Source of the DNA: Diaphorobacter ruginosibacter
Lineage (GTDB): Bacteria; Pseudomonadota; Gammaproteobacteria; Burkholderiales; Burkholderiaceae_C
Length of the DNA: 64,000 bases
Assembly: GCF_014395975.1 (NCBI RefSeq)
Contig: NZ_CP060714.1
Location: 1,364,001 to 1,428,000 of the forward strand
Reading direction: 5' to 3'
In this document: positions 1 through 8,828 of the stretch, one piece after another
Layout: each line of letters opens with the position of its first letter
Position numbering within the stretch: position 1 is the first letter of the stretch
Made by a program: the position numbers and the translations under genes
The notes under the pieces: model-generated
Seen by the model: the letters and a program-made list of their open reading frames with translations, nothing else
Databases searched by the model: none
What the model was told of the DNA's origin: nothing

Positions 1-904
1 CTGCAGCGACCGGGGACACCGACAGCCCGACGAGCGTGATCACCGCGTTGCAGAGCAGGTTGCCGACGATGGGGATCAGTCCGGCAAAGAAGGTGAGGGT
101 GATCAGCGCGGGGGTGTAGGGCAGCTTCAGACCCCATACGGGCAGGATGGCCAGCAGGAAGAGCGCCGTGAGCACCGTGTTGAACGAGGCAATCCAGAAC
201 TGTGCCGCCACGATCTGCCGGAAGGCCTCGCCAAAGAGGGTGATGCGCTTGATGAGCTGCACGGCGAGGGGTCCGCGTCGCGGGCTGATGTGGCGCACGG
301 CGGCCAGCGCGCCGATCAGCAGGCCCACATAGGCGTAGAGCAGTCCGGTAAGCCATGCCCGGCCGGCCATGGCGAGGGCGCCTGCCTTGGCCGCGAGGTA
401 GCCCGCGATCATCTTCTGCAGCTCTTCCGCACCGTCGGGCAGGGTGGCGCCGAGATCGGAGGGCAGCTTGTCGCGCAGTTCCAGCACCGTGTCGGCCAGA
501 TAGTCGAGCAGTTCCCGGTATTGCTGGGGCGCATCGACGATGTAGGTGCGCGAGTGCGAGAGCGCAAGCGCCACGAGCAGCATGGGCGCCAGCACCACGA
601 GGGTGGCGGCGAGCGCGGGGCCGAAGCCCACCTTGCCGGGCTTGCGCGGAAAGCGGCGTCGCACCCAGGTGAACTTGACCGCCAGCCAGCGCGTGACGAG
701 GAAGCCGAGGCAGACGCTCAGCAGGCCCGGCAGCAGACTGTAGTGCAGCACCATGAGGAGCGTGGCCGCCATCAGGAGATAGCTGGCGATCTTCACGCCC
801 TGGGTGCCGTGGAAGCCCCGGGGCGAGCCCGCGCCCGGGGAGGGCGTCGGCTCGGGCGGTGTGTGCGCGGTGTCGTGCGCTGGCGGAGGCGACGCGGGCT
901 GCAT
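1..904 (-). CDS. AI-2E family transporter, 3' end cut by window edge
   Basis: Polytopic inner-membrane protein of the AI-2E/PerM exporter family; the substrate is unknown. About 301 residues are visible, read from an ATG at 904. A proline-rich N-terminal tail (about 40 residues) precedes paired membrane segments. A charged periplasmic-type stretch follows, and then the family's conserved region ending in PIVGNLLCNAVITLVGLSVS just before the window edge. The C-terminal membrane segments lie outside. It begins 20 bp after the purM stop on the same strand, so it is probably co-transcribed with purM. No strong ribosome binding site precedes the ATG, so the exact start is uncertain. The family assignment is strong; a role in quorum-signal export should not be assumed, since many members do other things. 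Confidence 0.85.
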   Translation of the reverse strand, partial: MQPASPPPAHDTAHTPPEPTPSPGAGSPRGFHGTQGVKIASYLLMAATLLMVLHYSLLPGLLSVCLGFLVTRWLAVKFTWVRRRFPRKPGKVGFGPALAATLVVLAPMLLVALALSHSRTYIVDAPQQYRELLDYLADTVLELRDKLPSDLGATLPDGAEELQKMIAGYLAAKAGALAMAGRAWLTGLLYAYVGLLIGALAAVRHISPRRGPLAVQLIKRITLFGEAFRQIVAAQFWIASFNTVLTALFLLAILPVWGLKLPYTPALITLTFFAGLIPIVGNLLCNAVITLVGLSVSPVAA

Positions 905-924
905 GGGCGGCGACGCGTCGGGAA

Positions 925-1974
925 TCAGGCCACGACCACGGCGGCGCCGTTGCCGCGCTCGGCGATCGCGCCGATCTGGTACACCGTTTCGCCGAGCGAG
1001 CGCAGCGTCGCCGCGGTGGCCTCGGCGGCTTCGGCGGGAACGACGACAACCATGCCGATGCCGTTGTTGAAGGTGCGGTTCATCTCGATGTCATCGATGC
1101 CGGCGGTCTTCTGCAGCCAGGCGAACAGTTCGGTCTGGGGCCAGCTGCCGGCCTTCAGGTGGGCGGCCGTGCCCTCGGGCAGCACGCGCGGGATGTTCTC
1201 GAGCAGGCCACCACCGGTGATGTGGGCCAGTGCCTTGATCGGGTGCTTTTCCAGGGCCGCCAGAACGTTCTTCACGTACAGGCGCGTGGGCTCCATGATG
1301 GCCTGCTTGAACGGCTTGCCGTCGAGGGTGGCGGGAATGCTTGCCTGGCTCTCGGCGCGGTCGATGCACTTGCGTACCAGCGAGAAACCATTGGAGTGAA
1401 CACCCGCAGAGGCGAGGCCCAGGACCACGTCGCCAGGCTTCACGTCCTGGCCGGTCAGGATCTTCGACTTCTCGACTGCACCGACGGCGAAGCCGGCCAG
1501 GTCGTATTCGCCATCGGGATACATGCCGGGCATTTCGGCGGTTTCGCCGCCGATCAGCGCGCAGCCGGAGAGCTCGCAGCCCTTGGCGATGCCGCCGACC
1601 ACCGCCGCCGCCGTGTCCACATGCAGCTTGCCGCAGGCGAAGTAGTCAAGGAAGAACAGCGGCTCGGCGCCTTGCACCAGCACGTCGTTGACGCTCATGG
1701 CCACGAGGTCGATGCCCACGGTGTCGTGCATGTTCCATTCGAAGGCCAGCTTGAGCTTGGTGCCCACGCCGTCGGTGCCGGAGACCAGAACGGGTTCCTT
1801 GTAGCGCTTGGGGACCTCGAAGAGCGCACCGAAGCCGCCAATTCCGGCCATCACCCCTTCGCGCATGGTCTTCTTGGCCAGCGGCTTGATGCGTTCGACG
1901 AGCGCGTCGCCCGCATCGATGTCGACACCAGCGTCTTTGTAGGAAATGGGAGTGGAAGGAGTGGAGGAGCTCAT
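925..1974 (-). CDS. purM: Phosphoribosylformylglycinamidine cyclo-ligase
   Basis: Cytosolic AIR synthetase: ATP-dependent closure of formylglycinamidine ribonucleotide to aminoimidazole ribonucleotide, the fifth step of purine synthesis. The 349 residues match the usual length of about 345. Family motifs are visible: GIGGFGALFEV near the N-terminus, the ATP/substrate motif SGTDGVGTKLKLAFEW, and DLVAMSVNDVLVQGAEPLFF. I chose ATG 1974; a TTG three codons upstream (1983) is possible but less likely. The Shine-Dalgarno signal is weak. The AI-2E-family gene follows closely. hda lies divergently upstream across a gap of about 400 bp. Confidence 0.97.
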   Translation of the reverse strand: MSSSTPSTPISYKDAGVDIDAGDALVERIKPLAKKTMREGVMAGIGGFGALFEVPKRYKEPVLVSGTDGVGTKLKLAFEWNMHDTVGIDLVAMSVNDVLVQGAEPLFFLDYFACGKLHVDTAAAVVGGIAKGCELSGCALIGGETAEMPGMYPDGEYDLAGFAVGAVEKSKILTGQDVKPGDVVLGLASAGVHSNGFSLVRKCIDRAESQASIPATLDGKPFKQAIMEPTRLYVKNVLAALEKHPIKALAHITGGGLLENIPRVLPEGTAAHLKAGSWPQTELFAWLQKTAGIDDIEMNRTFNNGIGMVVVVPAEAAEATAATLRSLGETVYQIGAIAERGNGAAVVVA

Positions 1975-2383
1975 GGATCGCAATTCAGGGGGGCTTGGAG
2001 CCTGCGCGGCAGGCAGAACAGGGGGATTTTAAGGGCTTGCCTCATCTGCCGGAAATACCGTGCGCCTTCCCACTGGCAATCCACTGGCAATCGTGCGGCA
2101 AAGGAGACGCTTGCGGTGCTGTTTTGCTCCCAATTTCATCTCTTGAAAGGATGACCCGCCTCATGGCACTAAAATCAACGACATTCCGCCTGCCGTCATT
2201 GTGGGCTGCGCCGGCTCAACCGGTACCGTGGCGAGTGGATCGCTCCTCTTTTCACGGTGCAGTTGCCGGCTGCATGGCCCCGGTTGTTTGCTCCATGCCA
2301 CTTCATCCTGAGAACGTCGTCACAGTCCATTCCGCCGTAATCCGGCTGCATGCCCGTGCGCGGGCGGTCTGCGGGAGGGCGGC
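1975..2383. other. Divergent intergenic region purM/hda
   Basis: This 409-bp stretch between the divergent purM and hda starts should hold promoters for both. I see no convincing ORF. It contains an exact tandem duplication of an 11-bp unit, CCACTGGCAAT, at 2070-2080 and 2081-2091. I cannot place -35/-10 boxes with confidence. Confidence 0.5.
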
Positions 2384-3079
2384 GTGAAGCAGCTGGCGCT
2401 GGACATCGGCCTCGCGCCGGGACCGACCTTCGACCGTTTCTTCGTTGGCACCAACGAGGAGGCGCTGGCGCACCTGCGCCTGTCGGTCGGCTCCGGCCAC
2501 AACTATGTGCGCTCGCCTGTTCCCACCTATCTGTGGGGCGAGTCGGGATGCGGCAAGACCCATCTGTTGCGTGCCGCATACGAAGCATTGCGCGAACAGG
2601 GCCAGTCGGTCGGCTGGCTGGATGCCTCCGTGAGCGATCCGGCGGCCTTCAGCGAGCGCTGGGTGGCCGTCATCATGGATGAGGTGCATTTCTACAACAG
2701 CAAGCAGCAGGCGGCGGCCTTCAACTGGTTCATCAACGCGCTGAACCCGGCGTCGGGCAATCCGCGCTGGGTGCTGGCGGCGGGCGAACTGCCGCCGGCC
2801 GATCTGCCGCTGCGCGACGACCTGCGCAGCCGGTTGGGCTGGGGCCATGTGTTCCAGCTGCATTTCCTGGACGAAACCGAGCGCCGCAAGGTGCTGCGCC
2901 AGGAAGCCGATGCGCGCGGCGTGTTCCTCTCGGACGAGGTGATGGATTACATGCTCAAGCGTTTCTCGCGCGACCTGGGCAGCCTGATGCAATTGCTGGG
3001 CAAGCTGGACAGCTATTCGCTGCGCGAGAAGCGCGCCATCACCATTCCCTTGCTCAAGGACATGCTGCAGCACGAATGA
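2384..3079 (+). CDS. hda: DnaA regulatory inactivator Hda
   Basis: AAA+ protein that, with the DNA-loaded beta clamp, stimulates ATP hydrolysis by DnaA and so limits re-initiation of replication. It has 231 residues. The N-terminus carries the clamp-binding motif QLALDI (residues 3-8), followed by the Walker A motif GESGCGKT (52-59) and a Walker B motif ending VIMDE (96-100). The C-terminal lid helices resemble DnaA domain III, and there is no DnaA DNA-binding domain, which separates Hda from DnaA. The start is GTG at 2384, supported by the purine-rich GGGAGGG just upstream and by placing the clamp motif at the extreme N-terminus. The HAD phosphatase gene starts 54 bp downstream. Confidence 0.95.
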   Translation: MKQLALDIGLAPGPTFDRFFVGTNEEALAHLRLSVGSGHNYVRSPVPTYLWGESGCGKTHLLRAAYEALREQGQSVGWLDASVSDPAAFSERWVAVIMDEVHFYNSKQQAAAFNWFINALNPASGNPRWVLAAGELPPADLPLRDDLRSRLGWGHVFQLHFLDETERRKVLRQEADARGVFLSDEVMDYMLKRFSRDLGSLMQLLGKLDSYSLREKRAITIPLLKDMLQHE

Positions 3080-3133
3080 CCCGGGCGCCGGGTACTGGCA
3101 AGCCAGATCGGCCTCATCAACATATCAACAAGA

Positions 3134-3835
3134 ATGAATTCAACAACTCAGGTGCAACGGCCGCGACTGGCACTGTTTGATCTGGACCACACTCTGCTCC
3201 CGCTCGACTCCGACTTTGAATGGGGCGAGTTCTCCATCCGCATCGGCTGGGCCGACAAGGACGAGTTCGGCCGTCGCAACCAGGCCTTCTTCGACGACTA
3301 CCTTGCCGGCCGCCTCGACGTGCACGACTATGTCCGCTTCGCCACCGAGGCCGTGCGCGTGCGCGGTGCCGAACAGGCGGCCGCGGCGCACGAGCGGTTC
3401 ATGGACGAGGTGATCCGCCCGGCGATCAAGCCGGTCGCCCGCGATCTGCTGCGCTCCCACCTGGAGGCAGGCGACGAGATCGTCATCATCACCGCCACCA
3501 ACGAGTTCGTCACCGCACCCATCGCCCGCGAACTGGGCGTGAAGCACCTCATCGCGGTGCAGCTCAGCCGCGACGAGGCGGGCTGGATCACGGGCGAGAT
3601 CGAAGGCATCCCCTCTATGCGCGAGGGCAAGGTGCATCGCATGGAGGCCTGGCTCAAGGAACGCAATCTGGGGTGGGACGATGTGGAGTGCACGTTCTAC
3701 AGCGATTCCATGAACGATGTACCGCTCCTGGAAAAGGTGCAACATCCGGTTGCGACCAATCCCGACGCGCGCCTGCGCGCCCTGGCGCAGCAAAAGGGCT
3801 GGCGCATTCTGGACCTGTTCCCACAAGAGCCATGA
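3134..3835 (+). CDS. HAD-superfamily hydrolase, subfamily IB (SerB-like)
   Basis: Cytosolic Mg-dependent phosphatase of the haloacid dehalogenase family, 233 residues. Motif I is DLDHT (residues 16-20, nucleophile Asp16 and acid/base Asp18). Motif II lies at IITAT, and the Lys of EGKVHRM and the SDSMNDVPLL stretch supply motifs III and IV. It resembles the HAD-IB group that includes SerB and CicA-like proteins. The substrate cannot be told from sequence. Its stop overlaps the pcnB start (ATGA), so the two are translationally coupled. This hda-HAD-pcnB-folK order is what I expect in Comamonadaceae. Confidence 0.9.
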   Translation: MNSTTQVQRPRLALFDLDHTLLPLDSDFEWGEFSIRIGWADKDEFGRRNQAFFDDYLAGRLDVHDYVRFATEAVRVRGAEQAAAAHERFMDEVIRPAIKPVARDLLRSHLEAGDEIVIITATNEFVTAPIARELGVKHLIAVQLSRDEAGWITGEIEGIPSMREGKVHRMEAWLKERNLGWDDVECTFYSDSMNDVPLLEKVQHPVATNPDARLRALAQQKGWRILDLFPQEP

Positions 3836-5460
3836 TCAAGACCTTCATCGACAAATTGCTGGGCAAATCGTCCGGCGGCGGCACCCGCACCAAGAACCGC
3901 TTCGGCAAGCGCGTGGATGTGCCCGTCTCGGTGCACGGCATCGACCCGGAACTGGTGGACAAGCGCGCGAGCGACGTCGTCCACACCCTGAAGCAGGCGG
4001 GTTTCGAGGCCTACATCGTCGGCGGCGCGGTGCGCGACCTGCTGCTGGGCCTGCGTCCCAAGGATTTCGACGTGGCCACCAACGCCACGCCGGAGCAGGT
4101 CAAGAACCTGTTCCGCCGCGCGTTCATCATCGGCAAGCGCTTTCGCATCGTGCACGTGGTGTACGGGCGAGGCCGCGAGCACGAGGTGATCGAGGTCTCC
4201 ACCTTTCGCGCCTATCTCGACAATTCCGCTGCCGAACTGGTGTCGGGCAACGAGAAGACCAGCAAGGCGCAGCTCGCCAGCATGCAGCATGCGGTGGACG
4301 CGAGCGGCCGTGTGCTGCGTGACAACGTCTGGGGTCCGCAGGACGAGGACGCCACCCGCCGCGACTTCACCGTGAACGCGATGTACTACGACCCGGAGAC
4401 CCAGGTCGTCGTGGACTTCCACAAGGGTATCGAGGACGCCAAGAAGAAGGTGCTGCGCATGATCGGCGACCCGGCCACGCGCTACCGCGAGGATCCCGTT
4501 CGCATCATCCGTGCCGTGCGCTTTGCGGCCAAGCTCTCGCAGCGCGGGTTCAAGCTCGACGCGAAGACCGCCAAGCCGTTGGTCGAGTCGGAGCACCTGC
4601 TGAACGACGTGCCGCAAAGCCGGCTGTTCGACGAAATGCTCAAGCTGCTGCAGACCGGTCATGCCATCGCGTCCATCGAGCAGTTGAAGGCGCTGGGCCT
4701 TGCCAAGGGCATCTACCCGCTGCTCGACGTGGTGGTGGAGCGCGCGGACAACCCCTTCGTGCAGGCCGCGCTCGCTGATACCGATCGCCGCGTGGGCGAG
4801 GGCAAGACGGTGGCGCCCAGCTTCCTGCTGGCCTGTGTGCTGTGGCAGGACGTGAAGACAGGCTGGGAGCAGCGCATGCAGCGACAGCACGCCTTCCCCG
4901 CCCTGCAGGATGCGATCGACGACGTGTTCGACAAGCGTATCGGCGACGTGTCGGGCCGCGGCAAGCTGGCGGCCGACATGCGCGAGATCTGGGTGATGCA
5001 GCCGCGCTTTGAAAAGCGCACGGGCTCGACACCGCATGGCATGGTCGCCCATCTGCGCTTCCGTGCCGGTTTCGATTTCCTGCGCCTGCGCGCCGATGTG
5101 GGCGAGGTCGAGGAGCAACTGGCCGATTGGTGGCAGAAGTTCCAGCTGGCCGATGATGCGCGCCGCGACGACATGATCGAGCAGGCGCGCGAGGAGCAGC
5201 GCGCAAAGCAGCGCAAGGCCCAGCCGGCAGCCAAGCGGGCCCCCAAATCCGGCCCTGCCCAGGCCCATGGACAGCAGGCCGACGACGCACAGCAGGCAGC
5301 GCCCAAGGCCAAGCCGAAGACGCCCCGGGAACCCGAAGGCGGCTTCGATCATCTCGAAGTCGGCGACCCTCCGGCCGCAGCGGCCAAGAAGCGTCGCCGT
5401 CGCCGCAAACCCAAGGCGCCGGGAGGCGAGGGTTCCGCGTCGGGCGGTGCCCAGGATTGA
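3832..5460 (+). CDS. pcnB: Poly(A) polymerase I
   Basis: Template-independent nucleotidyltransferase that adds 3' poly(A) tails to RNA and promotes turnover. It has 542 residues. The class II nucleotidyltransferase head shows GGAVRD (64-69) and the metal-binding DFDVAT, with catalytic acids Asp78 and Asp80. The RRDFTVNAMYYDP motif follows, then the RNA-binding helical domain. The C-terminal 90 or so residues are low-complexity (Lys, Arg, Ala, Pro) and end in a basic KKRRRRRKPK-like patch, typical of PcnB and not of CCA-adding enzymes. The start ATG at 3832 overlaps the stop of the HAD gene by four bases. Its own stop overlaps the folK start by one base. Confidence 0.95.
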   Translation: MIKTFIDKLLGKSSGGGTRTKNRFGKRVDVPVSVHGIDPELVDKRASDVVHTLKQAGFEAYIVGGAVRDLLLGLRPKDFDVATNATPEQVKNLFRRAFIIGKRFRIVHVVYGRGREHEVIEVSTFRAYLDNSAAELVSGNEKTSKAQLASMQHAVDASGRVLRDNVWGPQDEDATRRDFTVNAMYYDPETQVVVDFHKGIEDAKKKVLRMIGDPATRYREDPVRIIRAVRFAAKLSQRGFKLDAKTAKPLVESEHLLNDVPQSRLFDEMLKLLQTGHAIASIEQLKALGLAKGIYPLLDVVVERADNPFVQAALADTDRRVGEGKTVAPSFLLACVLWQDVKTGWEQRMQRQHAFPALQDAIDDVFDKRIGDVSGRGKLAADMREIWVMQPRFEKRTGSTPHGMVAHLRFRAGFDFLRLRADVGEVEEQLADWWQKFQLADDARRDDMIEQAREEQRAKQRKAQPAAKRAPKSGPAQAHGQQADDAQQAAPKAKPKTPREPEGGFDHLEVGDPPAAAAKKRRRRRKPKAPGGEGSASGGAQD

Positions 5461-5987
5461 TGGACTCGGGTCACACGCCGGCGGGGGAGCACACGGCCTG
5501 GATCGGGCTGGGCGCCAACCTGGGCGATGCGCGTTCGGCATTGATCGGCGCCGTGCAGCGTATTGCGGCGCTCTCCTCGACCACCGTGGCGCGGGTGTCG
5601 TCGCTTTACGGCAGCGCTCCGGTCGATGCGGGCGGGCCGGACTATCTGAACGCGGTGGCCGAGATCCGTACGGCGCTCTCACCGCTCGAACTGCTTGCCG
5701 CGCTGCAGCGCATCGAGCTGGATGCGGGCCGCGAGCGCCCCTACCGCAACGCTCCCCGCACGCTCGACCTCGACATCGTGCGCTATGGGGACCTTTCCAT
5801 GAACACCGATCGCCTGACGCTTCCCCATCCGCGATGGAGCGAGCGGGCATTCGTGGTGCTGCCGATGGTGGAACTGCTCGGAGGCGACGTCCTGGACCGG
5901 CTCTCGCCGGAGCAGAAGCAGGCGGTGACGCAGCAGCGCATCGAGCGCCTGGTTGATGCCGCGGATTGGATGCCAGCCGGCGGCTGA
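5460..5987 (+). CDS. folK: 2-amino-4-hydroxy-6-hydroxymethyldihydropteridine pyrophosphokinase
   Basis: HPPK transfers pyrophosphate from ATP to 6-hydroxymethyl-dihydropterin in folate synthesis. It has 175 residues. The N-terminal WIGLGANLGDA and the signature RPYRNAPRTLDLDIVRYG, which carries the two metal-binding aspartates, are clear. HPRWSERAFVVLPMVELL completes the family pattern. The ATG at 5460 shares its A with the pcnB TGA stop, so coupling is likely. An in-frame TTG one codon upstream is a less likely start. The gene ends the hda-HAD-pcnB-folK run and is followed by a strong terminator. Confidence 0.96.
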   Translation: MDSGHTPAGEHTAWIGLGANLGDARSALIGAVQRIAALSSTTVARVSSLYGSAPVDAGGPDYLNAVAEIRTALSPLELLAALQRIELDAGRERPYRNAPRTLDLDIVRYGDLSMNTDRLTLPHPRWSERAFVVLPMVELLGGDVLDRLSPEQKQAVTQQRIERLVDAADWMPAGG

Positions 5988-5996
5988 CTGAAAATG

Positions 5997-6035
5997 AAAA
6001 AGGCTCCTGCAGTCCGCTGACTGCAGGAGCCTTTT
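5997..6035. terminator. Bidirectional intrinsic terminator
   Basis: A 16-bp perfect stem (5998-6013 with 6020-6035, AAAAGGCTCCTGCAGT arm) with a 6-nt loop. It has a T-run on the plus side and an A-run on the other, so it can end both folK (+) and the Bug gene (-) that converge on it. Confidence 0.9.
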
Positions 6036-6095
6036 GCTTTTTACTTTTACTTTGACGTTGGGGCGGCATCGGCGCTCGGCGCCGGATGTCGGGTC

Positions 6096-7079
6096 TCAGT
6101 CGACCTTTGCGCCCGAGGCCTTCACCAGCTTCTGGTACTTGGCGCGTTCGGCAGCCATGAACTGGTCGAATTGCTCGGGCGTGGTGGGCACGGGCTCGGC
6201 CATCAGGCTGGCGAACTTGGCCTTGGTTTCCGGCGACTTGAGTGCGTCGGTAAAGGCCTTGTTGAGCTTGTCGATCACCGGCTTGGGCGTTCCTGCCGGA
6301 GCGACCAGGCCCCACCAGGTATCGATCGAGAAGCCCTTGAAGATCTTGGACAGGGGAGGCACGCCCGGCAGCATGGGCGACTCGTCCAGCGATGTCACGG
6401 CCAGGGCCTTGAGCTTGCCAGCCTTGATGTTGGGGGCCGCGGCGGCGAGGTTGTCGATGTTGAAGTCGACCTCTCCGGCCAGCAATGCAAGCTGGGCGGG
6501 GTTGGCGCCGCGATAGGGAATGTGCAGCGCATAGATGCCTGCGCGCTGCTTGAACATTTCACCGGCCAGGTGGCCGGCGCTGCCATTGCCGCCGCTGCCG
6601 TAGTTCAGCTTGCCGGGGTGGCTCTTGGCATAGGTGATCAGGTCCTCGACCGAGCGGATGCCCAGCTTGTCCGCATGGGCGGCGTTGATCACCAGAACAT
6701 TGGGCACGCGGACCATCTGCGTGATGCCGGCGAAGTCCTTGTCCGCGTTGTAGGGCATCTTCGAGAACAGCCAGGGGTTCACCGCATGGGTTGCGGTGGC
6801 GGCGAGGCCGATCGTCAGGCCGTCATGCGCGGCCTTGGCGACGATGTCGGCACCGATGTTTCCGCCCGCGCCGGCCTTGTTGTCCACGACCACCACACCG
6901 AGGGAGTCGCGAACGCGTTCGGCCAGGATGCGCGAGGTGACGTCCAGAGGACCACCGGGAGCATAGGGAACGACAAGGCGGATCGGCGCATCCTGCTCGG
7001 CGTGCGCGGTCAACGGTGCCAGTGGGGCTGCAAGCGCCAGGGCGGCGGCAGTCGAAAGAAGAAGGTTTCTGCGGTTCAT
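6096..7079 (-). CDS. Bug/TctC-family periplasmic solute-binding protein
   Basis: Extracytoplasmic receptor of the tripartite tricarboxylate-type uptake family, 327 residues. A signal peptide of about 27 residues begins MNRRNLLLSTAAALALAA and ends at AHA. The mature start PIRLVVPYAPGGPLDVTSR, the VDNKAGAGGNIG loop, and the NYGSGGNGSAGHLAGEMF ligand loop are diagnostic. No TctA/TctB membrane partners are nearby, so it is an orphan receptor, as is common in Burkholderiales. It faces away from the copper-storage-like gene (7253) and ends at the terminator shared with folK. The ligand is unknown. Confidence 0.92.
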   Translation of the reverse strand: MNRRNLLLSTAAALALAAPLAPLTAHAEQDAPIRLVVPYAPGGPLDVTSRILAERVRDSLGVVVVDNKAGAGGNIGADIVAKAAHDGLTIGLAATATHAVNPWLFSKMPYNADKDFAGITQMVRVPNVLVINAAHADKLGIRSVEDLITYAKSHPGKLNYGSGGNGSAGHLAGEMFKQRAGIYALHIPYRGANPAQLALLAGEVDFNIDNLAAAAPNIKAGKLKALAVTSLDESPMLPGVPPLSKIFKGFSIDTWWGLVAPAGTPKPVIDKLNKAFTDALKSPETKAKFASLMAEPVPTTPEQFDQFMAAERAKYQKLVKASGAKVD

Positions 7080-7252
7080 AAGCTATCTATTGTGCAAAAA
7101 AATCTGACAAGTGGCGGGTTTCGGTTGCAACTTCCCTGTGCAGATTGCAGTCATGTCCTACAAATCGGCATGTCACAGTCTTCCTATAAACGGAATTGCG
7201 CGCCGTGCGACCCTGCCGTGCGCGTACACGATTGCATGCGGAAAGGAGTGAC

Positions 7253-7603
7253 ATGCTGGACGCACCCACCTCTCTGTCTGAATCCCGCTACTGGGAGTGC
7301 ATCGCTGCCTGTTCGCGCTGTGCCCTGCTGTGCGACTTCTGCGCTGCAGCCTGCCTGCGGGACGTGCACGCGGAGCACATGCTCAACTGCGTGGCCATCG
7401 ACATGGATTGCGCTGATGCGTGCCGTTTTGCAGCGGCCGCCATGGCGCGGGACAGTGCGCAGGTTCCCGCGATCTGCGAATTGTGCGCGCGCATCTGCGA
7501 GAGCTGCGCCGCCGAATGCGAGAAGCACGAGGCCGATCATTGCCAGGATTGCGCCGAGAGCTGCCAGCACTGCGCGGAACTGTGCAGGCAGCTGATTTCC
7601 TGA
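7253..7603 (+). CDS. Four-helix-bundle Cys-rich copper-storage-like protein (DUF326/Csp family)
   Basis: A 116-residue cytosolic-type protein with 19 cysteines and no signal peptide. The cysteines fall on helical faces in CxxxC and CxxC spacings, for example ECIAACSRCALLCDFCAAAC near the N-terminus and DHCQDCAESCQHCAELC near the end. This is the layout of Csp proteins, which line a four-helix bundle with thiolates to store many Cu(I) ions; lack of export resembles Csp3. The start ATG 7253 is preceded by GGAAAGGAG at ideal spacing. It is monocistronic, divergent from the Bug gene and convergent with the flavoreductase gene, whose stop is 7 bp away. I found no clear CueR-type operator in the 173-bp upstream gap. 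Confidence 0.88.
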   Translation: MLDAPTSLSESRYWECIAACSRCALLCDFCAAACLRDVHAEHMLNCVAIDMDCADACRFAAAAMARDSAQVPAICELCARICESCAAECEKHEADHCQDCAESCQHCAELCRQLIS

Positions 7604-7610
7604 CGCCGTA

Positions 7611-8672
7611 TCAGGCCGCGTGCTTGTCGGCTTCCGATGTGAAGGCGTCGGCGAAGAACTCTTCCTCCGGCAGGCCGCGGTCGGCGGAGTATTCGCTGCG
7701 CGCGGAGTCCACCACGATGGGCGCGCCGCAGGCATAGACCTGGTGCCCCGACAGGTCGGCGAAGTCCTCCATGACGGCCTTGTGCACGAAGCCCGTGCGG
7801 CCGCTCCACTGGTCGTCGGGCTCGGCATGGGAGACCACGGGCACGTAGCTCAGGTTCGGCATCTGGGCCGCGCGCTCGCGCACCCATGCGTCCATGTACA
7901 GGTCGGCGGGGCGGCGGCCGCCCCAGTACAGCGTGATCGGGCGCTGCGTGCCCTTGTGCTGCATGTGCTCGATCAGCGCCTTCACGGGCGCGAAGCCCGT
8001 TCCGGAGGCCAGCAGGATGATGGGCTTGTCGGAGTCCTCGCGCAGGAAGAAGCTGCCGAACGGGCCTTCCACGCGGAGGATTTCCTTCTCCTTCATCGCG
8101 CCGAACACATGATCGGTGAACTTGCCGCCGCTCATGTGGCGGATATGGAGCTCGACGCCCGGTGCCTGTTCCTGGAAGTGCGGGGCCGTGGCCATGGAGT
8201 AGGCGCGCCTTGCGCCGTCGCGCAGGATGAATTCGATGTACTGGCCGGCGTGGTACTTGAACTGATCGGCTGCGGGCAGCTGCAGCTTCACGCGCATCAC
8301 GTCATGCGAGAGGCGCTCAAGCGCGGCCACGCGCACGGGCAGCTTCTTGACCGGGAAGGCGCTTTCATCGGTGACCTGGCGCGACTCGAGCACCACGTCG
8401 GTGAGCGCTCGGGCACTGCAGGTCAGGACGAAGCCGGCTTCCTCCTCGGCGGCGGACAGCGCCTTCTCGGCGTGCTCCTTGTGTACTACCGAGCCGCTGA
8501 GCTTCTTGCACTTGCACGAGCCGCAGGAGCCGTCCTTGCAGGAATAGGGCAGGCCGACACCGCTGCGGATCGCGGCGGCAAGGATCATCTCGTCGCCTTG
8601 GGCGGTGAAGGTGCGGCCACTGGGTTGAACGCTGATGGTAAAGGTGGCGGCGCTAGCCTGCTCGCTCGTCAT
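7611..8672 (-). CDS. 2Fe-2S ferredoxin/FAD/NAD(P) oxidoreductase (CDP-6-deoxy-glucoseen-reductase-like)
   Basis: A 353-residue electron-transfer flavoprotein in the order plant-type ferredoxin, FAD domain, NAD domain. Cys45, Cys50, Cys53 and Cys85 form the CX4CX2CX31C cluster motif (YSCKDGSCGSCKC). The FAD motif is RRAYSMATAP and the NAD-binding stretch is LLASGTGFAPVKALIEHM. It would take electrons from NAD(P)H and pass them to an oxygenase or other acceptor. Homologues are often labelled CDP-6-deoxy-delta-3,4-glucoseen reductase, but no deoxysugar genes are present, so that name is not functional evidence. I chose ATG 8672, preceded by AAGGATA. The open frame extends upstream to 8747 but without the fold. 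Confidence 0.88.
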   Translation of the reverse strand: MTSEQASAATFTISVQPSGRTFTAQGDEMILAAAIRSGVGLPYSCKDGSCGSCKCKKLSGSVVHKEHAEKALSAAEEEAGFVLTCSARALTDVVLESRQVTDESAFPVKKLPVRVAALERLSHDVMRVKLQLPAADQFKYHAGQYIEFILRDGARRAYSMATAPHFQEQAPGVELHIRHMSGGKFTDHVFGAMKEKEILRVEGPFGSFFLREDSDKPIILLASGTGFAPVKALIEHMQHKGTQRPITLYWGGRRPADLYMDAWVRERAAQMPNLSYVPVVSHAEPDDQWSGRTGFVHKAVMEDFADLSGHQVYACGAPIVVDSARSEYSADRGLPEEEFFADAFTSEADKHAA

Positions 8673-8828
8673 GTTGCGGGTATCCTTGGAATTCTTGTTC
8701 ACACTGCACGGAGTGCCGGTCGCGGGCTGCGCGACCACCCGGTCCATGGGTCGGGCTGCTCCGGGAAAGCCTTGATTTTGCCCTCAAACCAAAGTCCCCT
8801 TGGCGCGTTGCCCGCGCGCTTTCGCCGG

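Noticed and set aside
3697..6315. An 872-residue minus-strand ORF opposite pcnB and folK
   Set aside because: It is a high-G+C shadow; both plus-strand genes have full family motifs and coupled starts.
7080..7252. CueR-type operator before the Cys-rich protein
   Set aside because: CTTCC appears once but no matching GGAAG half at the right spacing was seen.
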